Of a stretch of 64,000 nucleotides of DNA, positions 8,390 to 17,527 are shown piece after piece (position 1 is the first letter of the stretch; the number at the start of each line of letters is the position of its first letter). The DNA lies in NCBI RefSeq assembly GCF_041361465.1, contig NZ_JBGKAC010000001.1, positions 2,728,001-2,792,000 on the forward strand, in the 5' to 3' direction. Origin of the DNA: Halobaculum sp. MBLA0143. Its GTDB lineage: Archaea; Halobacteriota; Halobacteria; Halobacteriales; Haloferacaceae. Under the pieces are notes generated by a model. That model ran no database searches, was not told where the DNA came from, and was given only the letters and a program-made list of their open reading frames with translations. A program made the position numbers and the translations under genes.

Positions 8390-8656
8390 ATGCGAAAGCT
8401 GATCGTCCGCGGCGACCCCGGGATCAGGCGGGACGCCGTCGTCGAGTACGACGGCCAGGAGCTCCAGGTCTTCTCCGTCCAGGTGCAAGGGGAGTTCCAC
8501 GGCCCAGACGAGCCCCAGCTGTGGTGTACCGTCGGGACGGAAGACGAGCGGGAGACGTTCGAGCGCCGGCAGTTCGTCCCCCACTGGCTCGACGTGGAGA
8601 GCGTCGACGCCGAGGCCGTCACCGTCCTGCAGCGCGGCGGCGAACTCAACGTGTAG
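8390..8656 (+). CDS. HAH_0734 family protein
   Basis: 88 residues from ATG 8390: MRKLIVRGDPGIRRDAVVEY with two further beta-rich stretches (QELQVFSVQVQGEFHG, QLWCTVGTEDERETFERRQF) and HWLDVESVDAEAVTVL. This is a small family conserved in haloarchaea, named after the Haloarcula locus; no biochemical role is known. Start choice is firm because the codon is an ATG followed at once by the conserved N-terminus. A TATA-like or leaderless promoter is expected immediately upstream but is not clear-cut. Confidence 0.75.
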   Translation: MRKLIVRGDPGIRRDAVVEYDGQELQVFSVQVQGEFHGPDEPQLWCTVGTEDERETFERRQFVPHWLDVESVDAEAVTVLQRGGELNV

Positions 8657-8961
8657 TCGGTCGTCGTTCGAGACCGACTCGACGCCCACTCTCTCGTCCG
8701 TGAGGCGTTCCTCGTCCCGTCGGGTGAAGGTCTCCACTAAGACTAAATATTTCCCACACGACCGGGATACTGTCGACGAGAGAAGACACGGACACAGCCC
8801 CCGAGAAAGCCGTACGTGACCAGTGTCGGTCCCGCCGAGGACCGCAGACGATAGCGATTGAGCCGTCACACCGGAAAGCTCTCGTCCGCCGGGCGACCCC
8901 CGGCGGCAACCGTTCCTCCCTTCCCCCACTCCCGACGAGACAGAGTGACCGTGCCGGAGAG
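8657..8961. other. Intergenic spacer without recognisable gene
   Basis: Spacer between the HAH_0734-like gene and the 3' end of the DUF2298 gene. It contains an AT-rich heptamer region (actaaatattt near 8743) and a short GC-rich hairpin near 8889–8909 (ccgccgggcgacccccggcgg). No coding sequence that I can support. Confidence 0.5.
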
Positions 8962-11439
8962 TCACTCGTCTCCCGGCAGCTTCGACCGATCGACTCGGTA
9001 CAGCGTGACGCCGTTCTCCTCGACGACCGGCTCGACGCCGGCGATCCGGTCGAAGTCGACCCGCGACATGCCGTAGCGGTTCCGTTCGGCCTGGCCGACC
9101 CAGACGTAGCTCACGTCGTGCTCTCGGAGCACGGTCACCGCGGCCGTCCGATCCGTGTACGCCCGGTCGACGATCCGTACCCGGTCGTAGAACGCCTCTC
9201 GCCCGCGGTATCCCACTTCGTGGCCCCAGCCGGCCAGCGTCGGCAGTCCGGTGAGACTCGCGGCCGGGCTCGACCTCCAGGAGTACATCCCCGGCGGATT
9301 GCCGAAGCCTTCTCCCGGCGACCAGCCCGCCCCCGGCGCCGACAGCAACACCGGTCGCCCCGGCCTGTCGTCGAGGTAGTCCACGCCGGCGGCGACTCCA
9401 GGGTGGAACTGCTCGACGTGTGCCGTGGCGTCCAGCGTCGGCTCCTGGGGGTAGTCGTAGTCGTAGGCGCTCGTCGGCGCGTCGCCGTTCCCGGCCGCGA
9501 ACTGGTTCGGCACCGTCACGACGGCGTAGCCGCCGGCCCCACAGACGGCGATGGCCAGGACTGCGGCCACGGCCACGTGTCGCCCCCTCGCGGTCGGCCA
9601 GACTGCGAGGGCTGGCGTCTCGACGCGACGCCACAGCCCGGCGGCGGCGACGCCCGCGGCGACGGCCCAGATCGCCCACACCTGCGAGTACGTCTTGAAC
9701 ACGGTGTTGAGTCGCCCCGGACCGGCCTGTTCGGAGACGTACACCACCTCCACGATCAGCGCCAGCCCCGCGCCGCCGGCGAGCAACACCGCCTCGAAGC
9801 CGGCGCGGTCCGTCCGGGCGGCGATCCACCCGCCCAACAACACCGGGCCGATCAGCCCGACGGCGGGGAACGACAACTGCGCCGCGACGACCCACAACAC
9901 ACCGATCGCCGCCAGGAACTCCCAGGGACGACGGTCGCCGGTACGATCCAGGAGGTAGCTCCCGAACACGAGCAGGAACGCACCGTGGACGATCGCCAGC
10001 CCGCCCCAACTGCTCCGGTCTGCGGCCGCCAGCACCGCAATCTCCCGTGAACTGCCGGAGGCCGCCGTGCCGACGAGGAACGGCGCCGCGAGCACGGCCG
10101 CGAGCACGCCGGCGACACCGACCAGTCCGGTAGCGACGACCGGACGGGCGAGTTCCGCGCCGAGCCGTCCGTTCTCGCGTTCCGAACCCGTCGTCACGCC
10201 CCCGTCCGTCGCCGGCCGGCCGACGAGTCGCGCCACCGGCCCGCGGGCCGCCCGCGGCAACAGCCTCCACGGCGGCGTCGGCGACAGCGACAACGCCAGC
10301 CACGCCAGTCCGAACACGGTCGGAAACGCCCAGGTGTGGACGACCGCCTGCAACGCGCCGACGACCGGGACGAGCCCGAACAGGACGGCACGACGACGGC
10401 CCGTCGTCGGCGCGTCGTACAGCACGAACGCGAGTGCGGCCGCCAACAACAGGAACGTCGGCCCGATCATGTGAGCGTGGAGGTCACCGTTCAGGAACGC
10501 GAACAACGGGAACTCGTTGATCGTCCCCGGAATCACCCGGCTGGACGCCCACATCGCCCGCCTGGGGAACCAGTACCCGCTAGACAACCACTCCGTGACG
10601 TTCAAGCCGACGTGCGGCTGGATCTGGGCGACCGCCCACGACTGGAGGCCAGCCGGGAACGCCTGCAACAACAGCCGCCCGCCGGTCTGGACGTTGCCCG
10701 CGAGCCCGACCGCGAACGCCGCTCCCCACGCCGCCAGTCGCCGGCTGTACCCCCGCGCCGCCGCGACGGTCCCCGCCAGGTCGAACGCCGCCGTCACGTA
10801 CGTGGCGAAGAACGTCGCCAGCGCCAGGTTGTACGCGAACCGTCTGGGCGTCCCGGTGAGCCGCGCCAACAGGTCGCTCAACAGGTGGCCGCCGTAGTAG
10901 TAGCTCACCGCCTCGCCCGCGAACCACATGTCCTCCGGCGGGAGCGTCTCCGTCCGCGCCAACGACTGCAACAGGCCGAAGTCCAAGAACTTCTCCCCGC
11001 CTCGCGGCACGATCGCCGGGTCGACCGCCCTGACCGCCACGAGGAACCCGAACGCCACCAGGAACACTGCGCCAGTCTCGACGACCGCCCGCCGGCGGAC
11101 GCGCTCGTGGTCGATCCGCAGTCCCGCGACGACTGCCGTCACCACGCGCCCGACCGACAGCTCACCCTCGTCTAACGCCGCCCGCACCGCCTCTCGATCC
11201 AGCCCGACGGCGACCGTCGCCGTCGCCAGCACCACCAGCCCGGCGACGAGCGCCGGCGTGCCGTACGCGACTCTGCCGACCCAGAACGCCGTCACGCCCA
11301 ACGTCACGAGCGCCACCGGCAGCGTGAACCCCACGCCGGCCGTCGGCCACCGTCCGAACAGTCGCGTCGCGAGCGGCGCCGCCAGCGCCGCCAGCGCGAC
11401 CAGTCCCAACAGCCACACCGCGACGAGCCCGTACTCCAT
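8962..11439 (-). CDS. DUF2298 domain large membrane protein
   Basis: 825 residues, roughly 18–20 predicted transmembrane helices from the first residues onward (MEYGLVAVWLLGLVALAALA). A loop after the early helices contains PPEDMWFAGEAVSYYYGGHLL, and a later one NEFPLFAFLNGDLHAHMIG, both of which match the archaeal/chloroflexal DUF2298 ('YYY') family; the YYYGGHLL stretch gives the family its nickname. The extracellular C-terminal part (from about 640) contains AHVEQFHPGVAAGVDYL. Members resemble polytopic glycosyltransferases of the GT-C type, but the reaction is unknown. It stands alone on the minus strand. Confidence 0.85.
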   Translation of the reverse strand: MEYGLVAVWLLGLVALAALAAPLATRLFGRWPTAGVGFTLPVALVTLGVTAFWVGRVAYGTPALVAGLVVLATATVAVGLDREAVRAALDEGELSVGRVVTAVVAGLRIDHERVRRRAVVETGAVFLVAFGFLVAVRAVDPAIVPRGGEKFLDFGLLQSLARTETLPPEDMWFAGEAVSYYYGGHLLSDLLARLTGTPRRFAYNLALATFFATYVTAAFDLAGTVAAARGYSRRLAAWGAAFAVGLAGNVQTGGRLLLQAFPAGLQSWAVAQIQPHVGLNVTEWLSSGYWFPRRAMWASSRVIPGTINEFPLFAFLNGDLHAHMIGPTFLLLAAALAFVLYDAPTTGRRRAVLFGLVPVVGALQAVVHTWAFPTVFGLAWLALSLSPTPPWRLLPRAARGPVARLVGRPATDGGVTTGSERENGRLGAELARPVVATGLVGVAGVLAAVLAAPFLVGTAASGSSREIAVLAAADRSSWGGLAIVHGAFLLVFGSYLLDRTGDRRPWEFLAAIGVLWVVAAQLSFPAVGLIGPVLLGGWIAARTDRAGFEAVLLAGGAGLALIVEVVYVSEQAGPGRLNTVFKTYSQVWAIWAVAAGVAAAGLWRRVETPALAVWPTARGRHVAVAAVLAIAVCGAGGYAVVTVPNQFAAGNGDAPTSAYDYDYPQEPTLDATAHVEQFHPGVAAGVDYLDDRPGRPVLLSAPGAGWSPGEGFGNPPGMYSWRSSPAASLTGLPTLAGWGHEVGYRGREAFYDRVRIVDRAYTDRTAAVTVLREHDVSYVWVGQAERNRYGMSRVDFDRIAGVEPVVEENGVTLYRVDRSKLPGDE

Positions 11440-11937
11440 CGGCAGGAACCGCGTCCGCAGTGGACATACCTCTTACGACCGACCTTTTTCACTCCTCGGG
11501 TGGGGCGCGCTGCGCGCGCCCACCCGAGGAAAAAACGTCGATGAAAAAGTGCGAGACTCGACCGGACGGGAGAGCCTCGATGCGAACGGGGAGTGAAACG
11601 ACCCGTGAGCAGCCGCTCCGTTCGGGCCTTCGGCCCTCACTCCGCGGTTCGGTGTGCTAGTGCCGGACCGCTCCGCGACCGCTCCGCTGCCGCCCCACCC
11701 CGAACTGTTTCGGGTCGGCGACGTTCCGCAACCGCCTCCGCGACCGCTCCGCTGCCGCCCCACCCCGGACTGTTTCGGGTCGGCGACGTTCCGCGGCCGC
11801 CGCCGCGGCCGCTCGGCCGTGAACTGCCTCGGGTCAGTGGTGGTCCGTGGCCGCCACGGCTCCGCCTCGACTCCAGCGCCGTCTGCTCGCCAGCAGTGGC
11901 GGTCGAACGGAGACGGACGGAGAGAGGCGTCGGCCGC
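11440..11937. other. Gene-free spacer with hairpin and repeats
   Basis: About 500 bp between the DUF2298 and SLC13 genes without a convincing gene. It contains a near-perfect GC-rich hairpin around 11495–11530 (arms cctcgggtgggg / cccacccgagg) flanked by ttttt and aaaaaa, and a 65-bp tandem repeat. It probably holds the SLC13 transcript end and the DUF2298 promoter. Confidence 0.6.
11671..11870. repeat. 65-bp tandem repeat, two good copies and a degenerate third
   Basis: Units begin ctccgcgaccgctccgctgc at 11671 and 11736 and contain tttcgggtcggcgacgttcc. A third unit starting near 11800 is diverged but keeps cgggtcagtgg. Located in the spacer upstream of the DUF2298 gene. Confidence 0.75.
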
Positions 11938-13791
11938 TCACGCGAAGAAGAACTGTACGCCGATCGGGGTGACGACCGCAAAGAGGGCCTGGAGCGGGCC
12001 GCCGACGCGGACGTAGTCCGTGAAGCGGTACCCCCCGGGCCCGTAGACGAACAGATTCGTCTGGTAGCCGACGGGCGTCATGAACGCCGTGCTCGCGGCG
12101 AACGTGACGGCCATGGCGAACGCCAACGGATTCTGTCCCAGATCGACCGCCGCCTGGATCGCCACGGGGATCATCAACACGACACTCGCGTTGTTGCTGA
12201 CGACGTTCGTCAGCGTCGCCGTGACGACGTAGAACAACGCCAGAATCGCCAACGGCGGCAACACCGCCGCGGCGTCGACCACGAGCCCCGCCAGTAGTCC
12301 GGCCGCCCCCGAGGTCTGGAGCGCGATCCCCAACGGAATCACGCCCGCCAACAGGAAGATCACGTCCCAGTGGACGGACTCGTACACCTCCTGCGGATCC
12401 AGACAGCCCGTCACCACCATCGCCAACGACCCCGCGAGCCCGGTGACGACGATCGGTGCCACGTCCAGCGCCGCCAGCCCGACGACCGCCGCGACGATCC
12501 CGACCGCGACCCGTGTCTTCCCGCTGCGTTCCGCCTCTCGGTCCGCCTGCGCCGCGACGATGAAATCCCGGCTGTCGTCCAACCGACCGATCGCGTCGAC
12601 CGACGCCTCCACGAGCAACGTGTCGCCCGGCTCCAGTTGGACGGCGTCCAACCGCTCGCGGACCAGTTCCTGGCCCCGCCGAATCGCCAACACCGTCGCG
12701 TTGTACTGCTGTCTGAACGAGACTGACGCCAACGACTCCCCGACGAGCTCCGTCCCCGGCGCGACCACCACCTCGACGAGATTCTGACCCGACTCCGGCG
12801 TCTCCAACTCCGCGTCGTCCACCGTCGCGTCCGGCACCAGCTCCAGCCCCTCCACGTCCGACAGCTCCACGAGCGTGTCGCGGTCCGTCCGGAGAGCGAA
12901 CACGTCGCCTCCGCGGATCTCCTTGGCCCCCAACGGCTCCACGAACACCTCCGCCCCGCGGATCAACTGCACCACGTCCAGATCGTACAGGGTCTCCCGC
13001 AGCGCGTCCGACACCCGTTGGCCCACCAACGGCGAGTCCTCCCGGACGACCACCTCCGTCAGGTACTCCCGGACCTGGTACTCGTCTGTCAGGTCGCCGC
13101 TGGGTTCGACCCGGGCGGGAGTGAGCCACCGTCCGACCGTGAGGAGATAGAGGGTGCCGACGATCAAGAGAACCGCGCCGAGCCCGGTGAACTCGAACAT
13201 CCCGAAGCTGCGCGCGACCGCCTCCGGAGCCAGCCGGGCGTACAGATCCGACGCCAGGACGTTCGTCGACGTGCCCACGAGCGTGAGCGTCCCGCCGACC
13301 ATCGAGGCGTACGACAACGGGAGCAACAGCTTCGACGGCGAAGTGCCTCCGCGGTCGGCGATCTCCGACACCATCGGCAGCAGGATCGCCACCGCGGCAG
13401 TGTTGTTGACGAAGCCGGAGACGGGCGCGACGAGCCCGATGGTGGCGCCGAGCTGCCGGGACTCGTCGTCGCCCGTCAGCTCCCGCACGCGGTCGCCCAG
13501 CCGCCGGACGAGCCCGGTCCGACGCACCCCCTCGCTCAACACGAACATCGCCAGCACGGTCAGGGTCGCGGCGTTGGCGAACCCCGACAGCCCCTGTTCG
13601 ACCGTGACGAGCTGGATCGGCTCGGCCAGCAGCCCCAGGTCCGTCAGCGTCTCCGTGGCCGGGCCGACGAGCAACAGCGTCACGGCGACGCCGAGCGCGA
13701 CCACGTCCGGCGGGTACGGCTCCGTGGCGAACAACACGAGTGTCACCACGACGATCAGACTGACGAGGATCACGGCCGGCGTCACTGCCAC
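11938..13791 (-). CDS. SLC13/DASS family permease with two TrkA-C (RCK_C) domains
   Basis: 617 residues, GTG start at 13791. N-terminal helices include PAVILVSLIVVVTLVLFA and a re-entrant-like segment APVSGFVNNTAAVAILLPMV (the SNTA-like motif of the DASS family). After five or so helices there is a cytosolic block with two TrkA-C-like domains (about residues 215–300 and 305–395; e.g. REDSPLVGQRVSDALRE and PGTELVGESLASVSFR), then a second helix bundle with VVSNNASVVLMIPVAIQ, the second NNA motif. These permeases move sulfate, phosphate or dicarboxylates, usually with Na+; the substrate cannot be assigned. No neighbour suggests one. Confidence 0.85.
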   Translation of the reverse strand: MAVTPAVILVSLIVVVTLVLFATEPYPPDVVALGVAVTLLLVGPATETLTDLGLLAEPIQLVTVEQGLSGFANAATLTVLAMFVLSEGVRRTGLVRRLGDRVRELTGDDESRQLGATIGLVAPVSGFVNNTAAVAILLPMVSEIADRGGTSPSKLLLPLSYASMVGGTLTLVGTSTNVLASDLYARLAPEAVARSFGMFEFTGLGAVLLIVGTLYLLTVGRWLTPARVEPSGDLTDEYQVREYLTEVVVREDSPLVGQRVSDALRETLYDLDVVQLIRGAEVFVEPLGAKEIRGGDVFALRTDRDTLVELSDVEGLELVPDATVDDAELETPESGQNLVEVVVAPGTELVGESLASVSFRQQYNATVLAIRRGQELVRERLDAVQLEPGDTLLVEASVDAIGRLDDSRDFIVAAQADREAERSGKTRVAVGIVAAVVGLAALDVAPIVVTGLAGSLAMVVTGCLDPQEVYESVHWDVIFLLAGVIPLGIALQTSGAAGLLAGLVVDAAAVLPPLAILALFYVVTATLTNVVSNNASVVLMIPVAIQAAVDLGQNPLAFAMAVTFAASTAFMTPVGYQTNLFVYGPGGYRFTDYVRVGGPLQALFAVVTPIGVQFFFA

Positions 13792-13837
13792 GCGACTCCA
13801 GTGTGTTCGGGCGGTCTTAAAGGGCCGCGTCTCTGTG

Positions 13838-14144
13838 AGCGTTCGTCTCGGCGGGAGCCCCGCTGTTCGTGTGACTCTCTGTCTGGATCGTGTCTGCGAA
13901 CAGCCTGGAAGCCCCGCGATTCGGTCGATTCTCTGCTTTCATCGTGTCTGCGAACAGCCTGGAAGCCCCGCGATTCGGTCGATTCTCTGCTTTCATCGTG
14001 TCTGCGAACAGCCTGGAAGCCCCGCGATTCGGTCGATTCTCTGCTTTCATCGTGTCTGCGAACAGCCTGGAAGCCCCGCGATTCGGTCGATTCTCTGCTT
14101 TCATCGTGTCTGCGAACAGCCTGGAAGCCCCGCGGGTCTGCGCT
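13838..14144. repeat. 54-bp tandem repeat, four full copies plus partial ends
   Basis: Four identical 54-bp units at 13894–13947, 13948–14001, 14002–14055 and 14056–14109, each starting ctgcgaacagcctggaagcc. A truncated fifth unit follows to about 14134 and a degenerate unit precedes at about 13853–13893. Because the period is a multiple of three, two strands give open frames with an 18-residue repeat, but no start site or conserved protein supports translation. Confidence 0.9.
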
Positions 14145-14155
14145 CGGTACGCTCG

Positions 14156-14618
14156 CTGCGCTCCTCGGTCGCTCACGGCTCGCGGCTCACTACGTTCGCC
14201 GCTCGCCGTCGAGGCCTCCCTCCGGTCGGCCTCGCACTCGCTCCCTGCGGTGCTTGCATCGCGTGCCTTCGCGCAGACCCGCGCCCCTTCCAGTCCCACC
14301 CCGTGGAGAGTCGCAACGAGCGTTCGCTGACCCGACTGTCGACTGACAACATCCTGTTGGACAGTCGGGGCTCAGTACATCCCCACCCCTCCCCGCACGG
14401 CGGCCCCAGAGGGCCGCCGCGCGCGTCCTGTGGACTATCGGTGAGCGTGCGCTCGGTAGACAGTCATCCCGGGCGCGCGCCGCGCTCGCGGTTCTGCGAG
14501 CGCGAGCGCGCGAGGGACGAGCACCGCAGGGAGCGAGTGCGAGGCCGACCGGAGGGAGGCCTCGACGGCGAGCGGCGAACGTAGTGAGCCGCGAGCCGTG
14601 AGCGACCGAGGAGCGCAG
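14156..14618. repeat. Perfect 99-bp inverted repeat with 265-bp spacer
   Basis: Left arm 14156–14254 and right arm 14520–14618 are exact reverse complements; the match breaks on the next base at both ends. Left arm begins ctgcgctcctcggtcgctc and ends tccctgcggtgct. The spacer contains a GC-rich palindrome-like stretch (cggcggccccagagggccgcc) near 14400. Possible mobile-element remnant, structured element or recombination site. Confidence 0.9.
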
Positions 14619-14876
14619 GAGGCTGGGGAGGATTGAGGATGCGGTCTCGGGTGGGACTGAAAGGGGCGTCGCGTTGCGACCCTCCGACGACGCAAGCACC
14701 GCAGCCGAGTGACTGGAGGGAACGAGGCGAGGAGCACAGCGAGTCAGAGGGTCGCAACGCGACGGGGCTTTCGGCCTGTTCGCAGTTCCACGCTAAACGG
14801 AAGAGACGACTGACAGCGGGGCTCTCAGCCTGCTAGTAGCCTCACTTCAGACTGGAAGGAAGACACACCAGACCGA

Positions 14877-17462
14877 TCATTCGATCTGTGACTGCCAGTC
14901 CGAGATCCGGTCCACACCGACCCCGTCGACCTCGTCGGCCAGCGTCTCGGGATCGGCGTCCGCCAGGTCCCCCACGTCCTCCACACCGGCAGCCTGGAGC
15001 TTCTCCGCAGTCTTCTCCCCGATCCCGTCGATCGTCTCCAGCTCCGAGCCGGCCTGGCGGGCCTGGTACTCTCGGTAGTTGCAGATCGGACACCCCAGCT
15101 CCCACGGGTCGTCCCCGTCCTCGACCACGAGGTGCGGGAGGTCGTGATCCGCGCACCGCTCCTCGGTCACCTCGATCTCTCCGCGGCGCGGCAGCGGCAG
15201 CGAGTACTCACAGTCCGGGTACCGGGTGCAGCCGACGAGTCGGTTGCCCGACCGGAGCTGTTTGATCGCCAGCTCGCCGCCGTCCGTCTCCCCGCAGTCC
15301 GGACAGGCGCCGATCACGACGTCGTCCGTCGCGTCCGCCTCCTCGGCCTTGCAGGCGGGACAGCCGTGGACGAACGTCTTCCGGCCCGCCAGCATCTTGA
15401 CGTGCGCGAGGTCGTGGTCCTCGCAGCTCTCCTCCAACACGAGGGGCTTGCCGGTCGAGGGGAGCGGGAGCGTGAACTCACAGTCCGGGTAGCCGTCACA
15501 GCCGACGAAGTACGACCCGCCGCGGGCCTGACGGACGAGGAGGTCGTGGTCGCTCTCGGGACACGGACCGAGCCGTTTGTCCGCCTTCAGCGACTCCCGC
15601 AGGTGGTCGCCCACCTCCTCGCGGGAGTCGGTCAGCTCCTCGAACACGCGTTCGAGCATCCGACGAGACTCCGCGGAGACGCTCTCGAAGTCGGCCTCGC
15701 CGTCGGCGATGGCGGCCATGTCCCGCTCCAGTTGCGCGGTCATCTCCTCGGTGACGATCTGGTCGGCGAACTCCTCGGCGGCGTCGACGACCGCCTCCGC
15801 CAGCCGGGTGGGTCGGGGCGGGTCCGACTCCACGTAGTTGCGGTCGTACAGCTTCTCGATGACGTTGTGTCGTGTGGACTTCGTCCCGACGCCGAGTTCC
15901 TTCATCTTCTCGATCAGCCGGGACTGCCCGTAGCGGCGGGGCGGCTGGGTCTGTTTCGCCTCCGACCGGGTGTCCGCGACGACCAGTTCCTCGCCTTCCG
16001 ACACGTCCGGAACGAGCGTCTCGGAGGCGGAGCCGTACGGGTAGACGGCGTGGTACCCCTCCGACAGCAGCCGTTGGCCGTTGGCCTTCAGCGACAACGG
16101 CTCGGAGGCGGCGGCTGGCGCGACGCCGCCGTCCGCCTGGGCGGTCCCCTCGCCGGCGCCAGCCCCCTCCGCGAGCGCGTCCACCTCGCCGACGACACGG
16201 AGGTGTTCCCACTCGGCGGCCGGCGCACACGTCGCCAGGAAACGGCGGACGATCAGCTCGTACACCTCCCACTCGTCTTCCGAGAGATCGCTGCGGTCGG
16301 GAATCTCCGTGGTCGGGTGGATCGGCGGGTGGTCGGTGGTCTCCTCGTCGCCGGCGGTCGGGTCGACGTCCGACTGTTCGAGCAACGAGGCGGCGTCGTC
16401 GGCGAACGGCCGTACGTCGGCGAACGTCTCCAGGAGATCGCGCTCGTCGAGATCTTCGGGGTAGACGGTGTTGTCCGTCCGGGGGTAGGTGACGTAGCCG
16501 GCGGTGTACAGCTCCTCGGCGACGCTCATGCCGCGTTGGGCGGAGTAGCCGAGCGAGCCGGCCGCGGAGATGAACGCCGTCGTGTCGAACGGCGCGGGCG
16601 GCGCGTCCGTCCGGGAGCGCCGGCGGACGGACGTGACCGGCGCGCTCTCGGCTGCACGCAGGCGGGCGGCGACCGTCTCGGCGGTCGCCTCGTCCCACAC
16701 TCGTTCGGCCTCCGTCCCGTCGTCCGCCTCGTAGAAGTACTGCGCCTCGAAGGCGGCGGCGTCCGTCTCCGTCTCGGCGGCCGCCGACGACTGGAGGTCG
16801 GCGAACAGCTCCCAGTAGTCCTCGGGGTCGAACGCGCGAATCTCCCGCTCGCGGTCGACCAACAGCTTCAGCGTCGGGCCCTGAACTCGACCGACGGAGA
16901 TGAAGTCGTCGCCGAGTTGGCCGGCAGAGAGAGAGAGGAACCGTGTGAGCGCCGCTCCCCACACGAGATCGATCACCTGACGGGCCTCGCCGGCGGCCGC
17001 GAGGTCGAAGTCGATCTCGTCGGGGTTCTGGAACGCCTCGTTCACCGCTCTGTCCGTGATCGACGAGAAGCGGACGCGGTCGACCGGCACCTCCGGGGCG
17101 GCCTCGCGGACGATCTCGTACGCCTCCTTGCCGATGAGCTCCCCTTCGCGGTCGTAGTCGGTGGCGATGACGACGCGGTCGGCCTCCGCGGCCAACGACC
17201 GCAGCGCCGCGACGATCCCCTCCTTCGTCGGTTCCTTCTCGACGGGCGCGTCGATCAACTCGACCGGCTCGACGTCCCGCCAGTCACTGTACTCCGGGGG
17301 GAAGTCCAACCCGACGACGTGGCCGGACAGACCGACACACCGGGTCACTCCCCAAGAGTAGACGTTCGTCCCGGCGCGTCGCTCCGTGTCGAAGGTGTCG
17401 TCGCTGCGGATCTCCGCCAGCCGCCGCGCGGCGTTGTCCTTCTCCGTGACGATCAGCTCCAT
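14877..17462 (-). CDS. topA: DNA topoisomerase I (type IA)
   Basis: 861 residues, relaxes negative supercoils by single-strand passage. The Toprim domain at the N-terminus has the acidic metal site TDYDREGE (D102, D104, E106). The catalytic tyrosine lies in GYVTYPRTDNT (Y326). After the topoisomerase core (to about 600) there are several Cys-rich zinc-ribbon units with repeated CDGYPDCEF/CTRYPDCEYSLPLP patterns (about 630–800), and the protein ends with a helix-hairpin-helix segment (ETIDGIGEKTAEKLQAAGV). Full length for the archaeal/bacterial topA type. Starts at ATG 17462; a ggcgag-type SD is not evident. Confidence 0.95.
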   Translation of the reverse strand: MELIVTEKDNAARRLAEIRSDDTFDTERRAGTNVYSWGVTRCVGLSGHVVGLDFPPEYSDWRDVEPVELIDAPVEKEPTKEGIVAALRSLAAEADRVVIATDYDREGELIGKEAYEIVREAAPEVPVDRVRFSSITDRAVNEAFQNPDEIDFDLAAAGEARQVIDLVWGAALTRFLSLSAGQLGDDFISVGRVQGPTLKLLVDREREIRAFDPEDYWELFADLQSSAAAETETDAAAFEAQYFYEADDGTEAERVWDEATAETVAARLRAAESAPVTSVRRRSRTDAPPAPFDTTAFISAAGSLGYSAQRGMSVAEELYTAGYVTYPRTDNTVYPEDLDERDLLETFADVRPFADDAASLLEQSDVDPTAGDEETTDHPPIHPTTEIPDRSDLSEDEWEVYELIVRRFLATCAPAAEWEHLRVVGEVDALAEGAGAGEGTAQADGGVAPAAASEPLSLKANGQRLLSEGYHAVYPYGSASETLVPDVSEGEELVVADTRSEAKQTQPPRRYGQSRLIEKMKELGVGTKSTRHNVIEKLYDRNYVESDPPRPTRLAEAVVDAAEEFADQIVTEEMTAQLERDMAAIADGEADFESVSAESRRMLERVFEELTDSREEVGDHLRESLKADKRLGPCPESDHDLLVRQARGGSYFVGCDGYPDCEFTLPLPSTGKPLVLEESCEDHDLAHVKMLAGRKTFVHGCPACKAEEADATDDVVIGACPDCGETDGGELAIKQLRSGNRLVGCTRYPDCEYSLPLPRRGEIEVTEERCADHDLPHLVVEDGDDPWELGCPICNYREYQARQAGSELETIDGIGEKTAEKLQAAGVEDVGDLADADPETLADEVDGVGVDRISDWQSQIE

Positions 17463-17527
17463 TACTCGCCACGAGTTGACTCACCACCAGTCAAAAGGTT
17501 TCCGTGGCAACGGCCGTCAGTGTCGCC

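Larger units (their letters stand above)
13792..14876. other. Gene-free, repeat-rich island
   Basis: A 1.08 kb spacer between SLC13 and topA. It contains the 54-bp repeats, a perfect 99-bp inverted repeat, a second imperfect inverted pair (14281–14302 with about 14650–14672; cagtcccacc / ggtgggactg), a hairpin with arms gtcgcgttgcgaccctc and gagggtcgcaacgcgac (about 14669–14685 and 14747–14763), and an inverted partial copy of the 54-bp unit at about 14764–14786. I see no real gene: open frames here are products of the repeats. Confidence 0.7.

Noticed and set aside
11495-11530. GC hairpin flanked by T and A runs as a classical terminator
   Set aside because: On neither strand is the hairpin followed by a T-run, so I describe it only as a hairpin.
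13894-14144. CRISPR-like array
   Set aside because: Repeats are directly adjacent with no unique spacers and there are no cas genes.
13817-14346. Open frames with 18-residue repeats on both strands
   Set aside because: Products of the 54-bp repeat; no start signal, no conserved domain, and equal openness on both strands.
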